Shown here one piece after another: positions 60,833-64,000 of a stretch of 64,000 nt of DNA; position 1 is the stretch's first letter; each line of letters begins with the position of its first letter. Where the stretch lies: positions 1-64,000 of the forward strand of contig JAYRJE010000021.1 in assembly GCA_041906465.1 (NCBI GenBank), read 5' to 3'. The notes beneath the pieces are model-generated. The model saw only the letters and a program-made list of their open reading frames with translations, made no database searches and was not told the DNA's origin. The translations under genes and the position numbers were made by a program. Source of the DNA: Didemnitutus sp041906465. Lineage in GTDB: Bacteria; Verrucomicrobiota; Verrucomicrobiia; Opitutales; Opitutaceae.

Positions 60833-61357
60833 ATGCGCCCGCCCCGACGCCTCCTTGCGCCGATCGTCTCGGCCGTCCTCCTCGCCGCCTTGCCGCTGCG
60901 CGGCGACCCGCCGCCGCCGACACCCACCTCGTCCGTCCGCACCAACGAAGCGCTCCTCTCGCGCCTGCCGAAATTCAATCCGGCCAAGAGCGACGCCGCC
61001 AAAAAAGCTGCCGCCGAGGAAGCGGCGCGCAAAGCCGCGGCCGCCGCGTCCGGCAATACTGAGACAGTGGAGAAAGACGGCATCGTCTACCTGCCCGACT
61101 ATAAAGTCGTGGAAAAGAAACAGCAGGAACTCCGCGGCGACGACGCACTCAGCCGGCAAGAAATCACGAAAAAGGCCGTGCGCCTCGCCGAGGCCAACAT
61201 GAACGCCTTGGACATGGCGCTCAACCGCTGGCACATTCCCTTCCTCACCCCCTCCTTTTCCGATCGCGCTCGCGCCGCCTACGAAGCGCAGAAAGCCGCC
61301 GAAGAAAATGAACGCCTCCAACACGTGATCGACGTGTCGAACCGAGCGAAAAAGTAG
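60833..61357 (+). CDS. Exported hypothetical protein, second of a tandem pair
   Basis: A 174-residue protein with a signal peptide (LAPIVSAVLLAALPLRG), an Ala/Lys-rich helical linker (AKSDAAKKAAAEEAARKAAA), the EKDGIVYLPDYKVVEKK motif and a C-terminal helical part (NMNALDMALNRWHIPFLTPS FSDRARAAYEA). Paralogue of the preceding gene, 46 bp away. It ends 6 bp before the birA frame, so the three may be co-transcribed. Function unknown. Confidence 0.65.
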   Translation: MRPPRRLLAPIVSAVLLAALPLRGDPPPPTPTSSVRTNEALLSRLPKFNPAKSDAAKKAAAEEAARKAAAAASGNTETVEKDGIVYLPDYKVVEKKQQELRGDDALSRQEITKKAVRLAEANMNALDMALNRWHIPFLTPSFSDRARAAYEAQKAAEENERLQHVIDVSNRAKK

Positions 61358-61363
61358 CGCCGC

Positions 61364-62389
61364 TTGCCTCGGCGCGAACACCGCGCCAACCTCGCCCGCG
61401 TGCCCGACACCGACGTCACGATCCTGCGCGAATTCCTCGCCCACCCCGGCGAACTCGTCACCGGCACGCGACTGGCCAAGCAGCTCGGCATCTCGCGCGT
61501 CGCCGTCTTCTTTCACCTGAAGCGCCTCATCGAGGAAGGCTTTGAAATTCGCTCCGAGCCACGCCGCGGCTACCGTCTGATCGCGCCGCCCGCCGCGCTG
61601 CACGAAGCGCTCATTCGCACGCATCTCGGTCGCACGCGCGCGCCGCATCTCGTGTGCCTCGACACGGTCGACAGCACCAACAGCGAGGCCGAGCGCCGCC
61701 TCGCCGCCGACGAACCGGTCCCACTCGTCATCCTCGCCCGCGCGCAGACTCGCGGCCGCGGCCGGCGCGGTCGCCCGTGGCACAGCGCACCCGGCGGCAA
61801 TCTTTACGCGACATTCGTTTTCCGGCCGCAGCTCGAGCCCGCGCGCCTGCAGGACTTCACCCTCTGGCTCGGTGTCAGCGTCTGCGAGCTGGTGGAAAAT
61901 TTCTGCAAACTCTCGCCCGGCCTCAAGTGGCCGAACGATCTCTTCCTCAGCGGACGCAAAGCCGGTGGCATGCTCACGGAAGCACGCATCGACGCCGACC
62001 AGGTGCGCGACCTCGTCTTCGGGCTCGGGCTGAACGTGAACGGACGCGTGTCCGACCTGCCGCCCGAGTTGCGCCGCATCGCCACCTCGCTCGCCGACGA
62101 AACCGGCGCTCCGCTCGACCTGAACAAGTTCGCCGCCGCCCTCATCGGTCGCGTGCTGCACGCTTACGCCCAGTTCCTCGACGGCTCCTACCGCGACCGT
62201 TTTGCCGAGCTGTGGCACCGCTACGACACGTTGCGCGGCAAACCCGTCTCCGTGATTCAAGGCACCCGCACCGTCCGCGGCACCGCCGTCGGCATCGATG
62301 ACGAAGGTTCACTGATCGTGCGCACCGACGCGGGCACCACGGAACGCTTCCGCGCCGGCGAGGTCACGTTAGGCAAGGAAGTGGCCTAG
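61364..62389 (+). CDS. birA: Biotin--[acetyl-CoA-carboxylase] ligase/repressor
   Basis: A 341-residue BirA of the regulatory class. The N-terminal winged HTH (REFLAHPGELVTGTRLAKQLGIS RVAVFFHLKRLIEEGFEIRS) is followed by the ligase domain: LDTVDSTNSEAERRL, the biotin-AMP loop QTRGRGRRGRPWHSAPGGNL, LKWPNDLFLSGRKAGGMLTE and a C-terminal SH3-like domain (GKPVSVIQGTRTVRGTAVGI DDEGSLIV). It attaches biotin to AccB and may repress biotin genes. Start is uncertain: TTG at the listed position or GTG at 61400 (VPDTDVTILRE). Confidence 0.93.
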   Translation: MPRREHRANLARVPDTDVTILREFLAHPGELVTGTRLAKQLGISRVAVFFHLKRLIEEGFEIRSEPRRGYRLIAPPAALHEALIRTHLGRTRAPHLVCLDTVDSTNSEAERRLAADEPVPLVILARAQTRGRGRRGRPWHSAPGGNLYATFVFRPQLEPARLQDFTLWLGVSVCELVENFCKLSPGLKWPNDLFLSGRKAGGMLTEARIDADQVRDLVFGLGLNVNGRVSDLPPELRRIATSLADETGAPLDLNKFAAALIGRVLHAYAQFLDGSYRDRFAELWHRYDTLRGKPVSVIQGTRTVRGTAVGIDDEGSLIVRTDAGTTERFRAGEVTLGKEVA

Positions 62390-62528
62390 CGTGCGGTTTT
62401 CCTGGTAGCTCGGGCGCTCCGTGCACGGGATTCTCGCGACCGGAGACTGCGGGCGCCTCACGCGACTTCGGCGCTTGCGACACACGTCAAAAGCCCGTGT
62501 TAATGGCGCTGCGTCCGCACTTTGCCGC

Positions 62529-63554
62529 ATGGCAGAAATTCCCGACAACACCATCGAGGTCGAGCACCTCACCAAGCACTACGGCTCCCTCACGGCCGTG
62601 AACGATCTCAGCTTTACGGTGAAACGCGGCGAGATCGTCGGCCTGCTCGGCCCGAACGGCGCCGGCAAGAGCACCACGATGCGCATCCTCACCGGCTATC
62701 TGCCCGCGACGACCGGCTCCGTGCGCATTTGTGGTCACCCCGTCGCCAGTCACCCAGAGCTCACGAAACGCCACGTCGGCTACATGCCGGAAAACAACCC
62801 GCTGCCCGAGGACCTGCGCGTCTCCGAATACCTCTGGTTCCGCGGACGTCTGAAGGAGATGCCGCGCTCCAAGCTCCGCGCCCGCATTGATGAGGTCCTC
62901 GAACTCTGCGACCTGAAGCGCAACCGCCACAAGATCATCGGCCGACTCTCCAAGGGCAACAAGCAGCGCGTCGGCATCGCCGAGGCGATCCTCGCCGAAC
63001 CGGACGTCATCATCATGGACGAGCCGACGATCGGCCTCGATCCGCACCAGATCCTCATCGTCCGCGACCTCATCGCCAGCCTGCGCGGCCGCATGAGCGT
63101 GATCATCTCCTCGCACATCCTGCCGGAAATCGAAGTCACCTGCGACCGCGTGCTCATCATCAACGGCGGCCGCATCGTCGCCCAAGGCTCACCCGCGCAC
63201 CTGCGCCAGGAAATTTTCGGCCACTCCACGTATCGCCTCGAACTCTCCGGCGACAGCGCCGCGCTGCCCGTGCTCCTCGCCGACGTCGATCCCACGATCA
63301 AGATCGCCAGCGTCAGCGACTGCGCGCCCGACGGCTTCTGCGTCGTGATGCTCACGACCGCCTCTGAAACCGATCTCGGCGAAAAGCTCCTGCAAGCGCT
63401 CCCGACCCGCGGCTACCGCCTCCGCGCCCTGAGCCGATCGCTGCCCACGCTCGAGGACGTCTTCCTCGCCGCCACCCGCCGCAGCTGGGACGCGCGCGCG
63501 CCAGACAAAGCACCCACCGAAGCTCCGGGCCGTCCGCCACTGCCGAAGATATGA
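62529..63554 (+). CDS. ABC transporter ATP-binding protein (GldA-like)
   Basis: A 341-residue ABC-2-type ATPase: Walker A GPNGAGKST (41-49), Q-loop YMPENNPLPEDLRVSEYL, signature LSKGNKQRVGIAEAIL, Walker B VIIMDEPTIGLDP and switch His in VIISSHILPEIE. The LSKG(N)KQR signature and the long C-terminal region (about 230-330) match the GldA/NosF/CcmA-like group exporting through ABC-2 permeases. The permease gene follows about 160 bp downstream, across a CAGC-rich repeat. Substrate unknown; gliding-associated or exopolymer export are options. Confidence 0.9.
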   Translation: MAEIPDNTIEVEHLTKHYGSLTAVNDLSFTVKRGEIVGLLGPNGAGKSTTMRILTGYLPATTGSVRICGHPVASHPELTKRHVGYMPENNPLPEDLRVSEYLWFRGRLKEMPRSKLRARIDEVLELCDLKRNRHKIIGRLSKGNKQRVGIAEAILAEPDVIIMDEPTIGLDPHQILIVRDLIASLRGRMSVIISSHILPEIEVTCDRVLIINGGRIVAQGSPAHLRQEIFGHSTYRLELSGDSAALPVLLADVDPTIKIASVSDCAPDGFCVVMLTTASETDLGEKLLQALPTRGYRLRALSRSLPTLEDVFLAATRRSWDARAPDKAPTEAPGRPPLPKI

Positions 63555-63559
63555 AGCCG

Positions 63560-63706
63560 TCAGCGATCAGCTTTCAGCTTTCAGCGATCAGCCGACAATT
63601 TTCGGACGACAACTGTGGCTCGCTGAACGTCCGCCTGCGGCTGCGTCCAGTCGCTTTTCACTGCTTTCCCGGGCTGAAAGCTGACCGCTGATCGCTGACC
63701 GCTCCT
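63560..63706. repeat. CAGCTTTCAGC-type repeat with inverted arms
   Basis: Degenerate tandem words (CAGCGATCAGCTTTCAGCTT) at the left and the inverted GGCTGAAAGCTGACCGCTGA at the right of the spacer between the ATPase and permease genes. Related words form the start of the small ORF after ilvN and an insertion in queA. Confidence 0.65.
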
Positions 63707-63711
63707 CCGCC

Positions 63712-64000
63712 ATGCGCCACTTCCTCACCATCCTCTCGCACGAAATCCGCTCGCTGCTCTTCAACCCGAGCACCTACGTCGCGGCCGTGCTCTTCCTCGG
63801 CGTGATGGGTTTCATCTTCGCGATCATGCTCGACGACTACACCAGCGCTCCCCGCGAGGCGCTGCCCGCCGCGACGTTTTTCCAACTCTTCTGGATTCCC
63901 GTGTTCTTCATGGTGCCGCTGCTCACGATGAAGTCGCTCGCCGAGGAACGCCGCCTCGGCACGCTCGAGACGCTGCTCACGACGCCGGTCACCACCACCG
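63712..64000 (+). CDS. ABC-2 permease, N-terminal part
   Basis: First 96 codons of a membrane permease running off the window: MRHFLTILSHEIRSLLFNPS TYV, then two hydrophobic helices (AAVLFLGVMGFIFAIML and FFQLFWIPVFFMVPLLTM) and the cytoplasmic KSLAEERRLGTLETLLTTPV T segment, a hallmark of GldF/ABC-2 membrane subunits. Partner of the ATPase upstream. Confidence 0.88.
   Translation, partial: MRHFLTILSHEIRSLLFNPSTYVAAVLFLGVMGFIFAIMLDDYTSAPREALPAATFFQLFWIPVFFMVPLLTMKSLAEERRLGTLETLLTTPVTTT

Overview
The window is a GC-rich chromosomal segment, most likely from a Verrucomicrobiota bacterium of the Opitutaceae type. This is inferred from the gene families (citramalate-type isoleucine synthesis, CTP synthase next to KdsA, an FloT/NfeD pair, a PfkB adenosine kinase) and from the dense families of inverted intergenic repeats. 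No rRNA or taxonomic marker is present to prove it.

Region 1 (1-4480) is a lower-GC accessory block ending at tRNA-Asn. It holds the right end of an IS66 element, a large serine recombinase cut by that IS, a predicted PD-(D/E)XK nuclease-like protein and, divergently, an RNase J-like beta-CASP metallo-beta-lactamase protein. Region 2 (4.6-14.5 kb) has a parvulin foldase, an exported glycoside hydrolase, two decayed genes (an ABC exporter without Walker A and a frameshifted glycosyltransferase-like gene), a thioredoxin-reductase-like flavoprotein, a copper-binding four-helix protein, a dehydrogenase remnant, a complete CnrY-CnrX-CnrH-like sigma module and a double TonB-domain protein. Region 3 (14.5-21.4 kb) has a chemoreceptor, a small TonB protein, a large four-PAS hybrid histidine kinase and a retropepsin-like lipoprotein.

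Region 4 (21.4-26.26 kb) is a 4.8-kb integrated element in tRNA-Thr(CGT), bounded by a 38-bp direct repeat. It encodes a tyrosine integrase, an HUH rolling-circle Rep, an SSB-like protein, a small HTH protein, an unknown basic protein and a membrane/zinc-ribbon cargo protein. The same double TTGTCACC box lies directly before the start codons at both ends. This is the best candidate for an undescribed system.

Region 5 (26.6-37.5 kb) is the branched-chain amino-acid cluster on the minus strand: ilvL-like leader peptide and attenuator, ilvD, ilvB, ilvN, a coupled small ORF, ilvC, a second leader/terminator, leuA, cimA, leuB. leuCD lie at 47-49 kb, divergent from a LysR regulator. Together these genes make Val, Leu and (through citramalate) Ile. 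Region 6 (37.5-64 kb) is mostly housekeeping: YeiH-type permease, queA, YceI protein, flotillin operon, accA, rsmE, kdsA, pyrG, adenosine kinase, birA and the start of an ABC-2 transporter, separated by several distinct repeat families.
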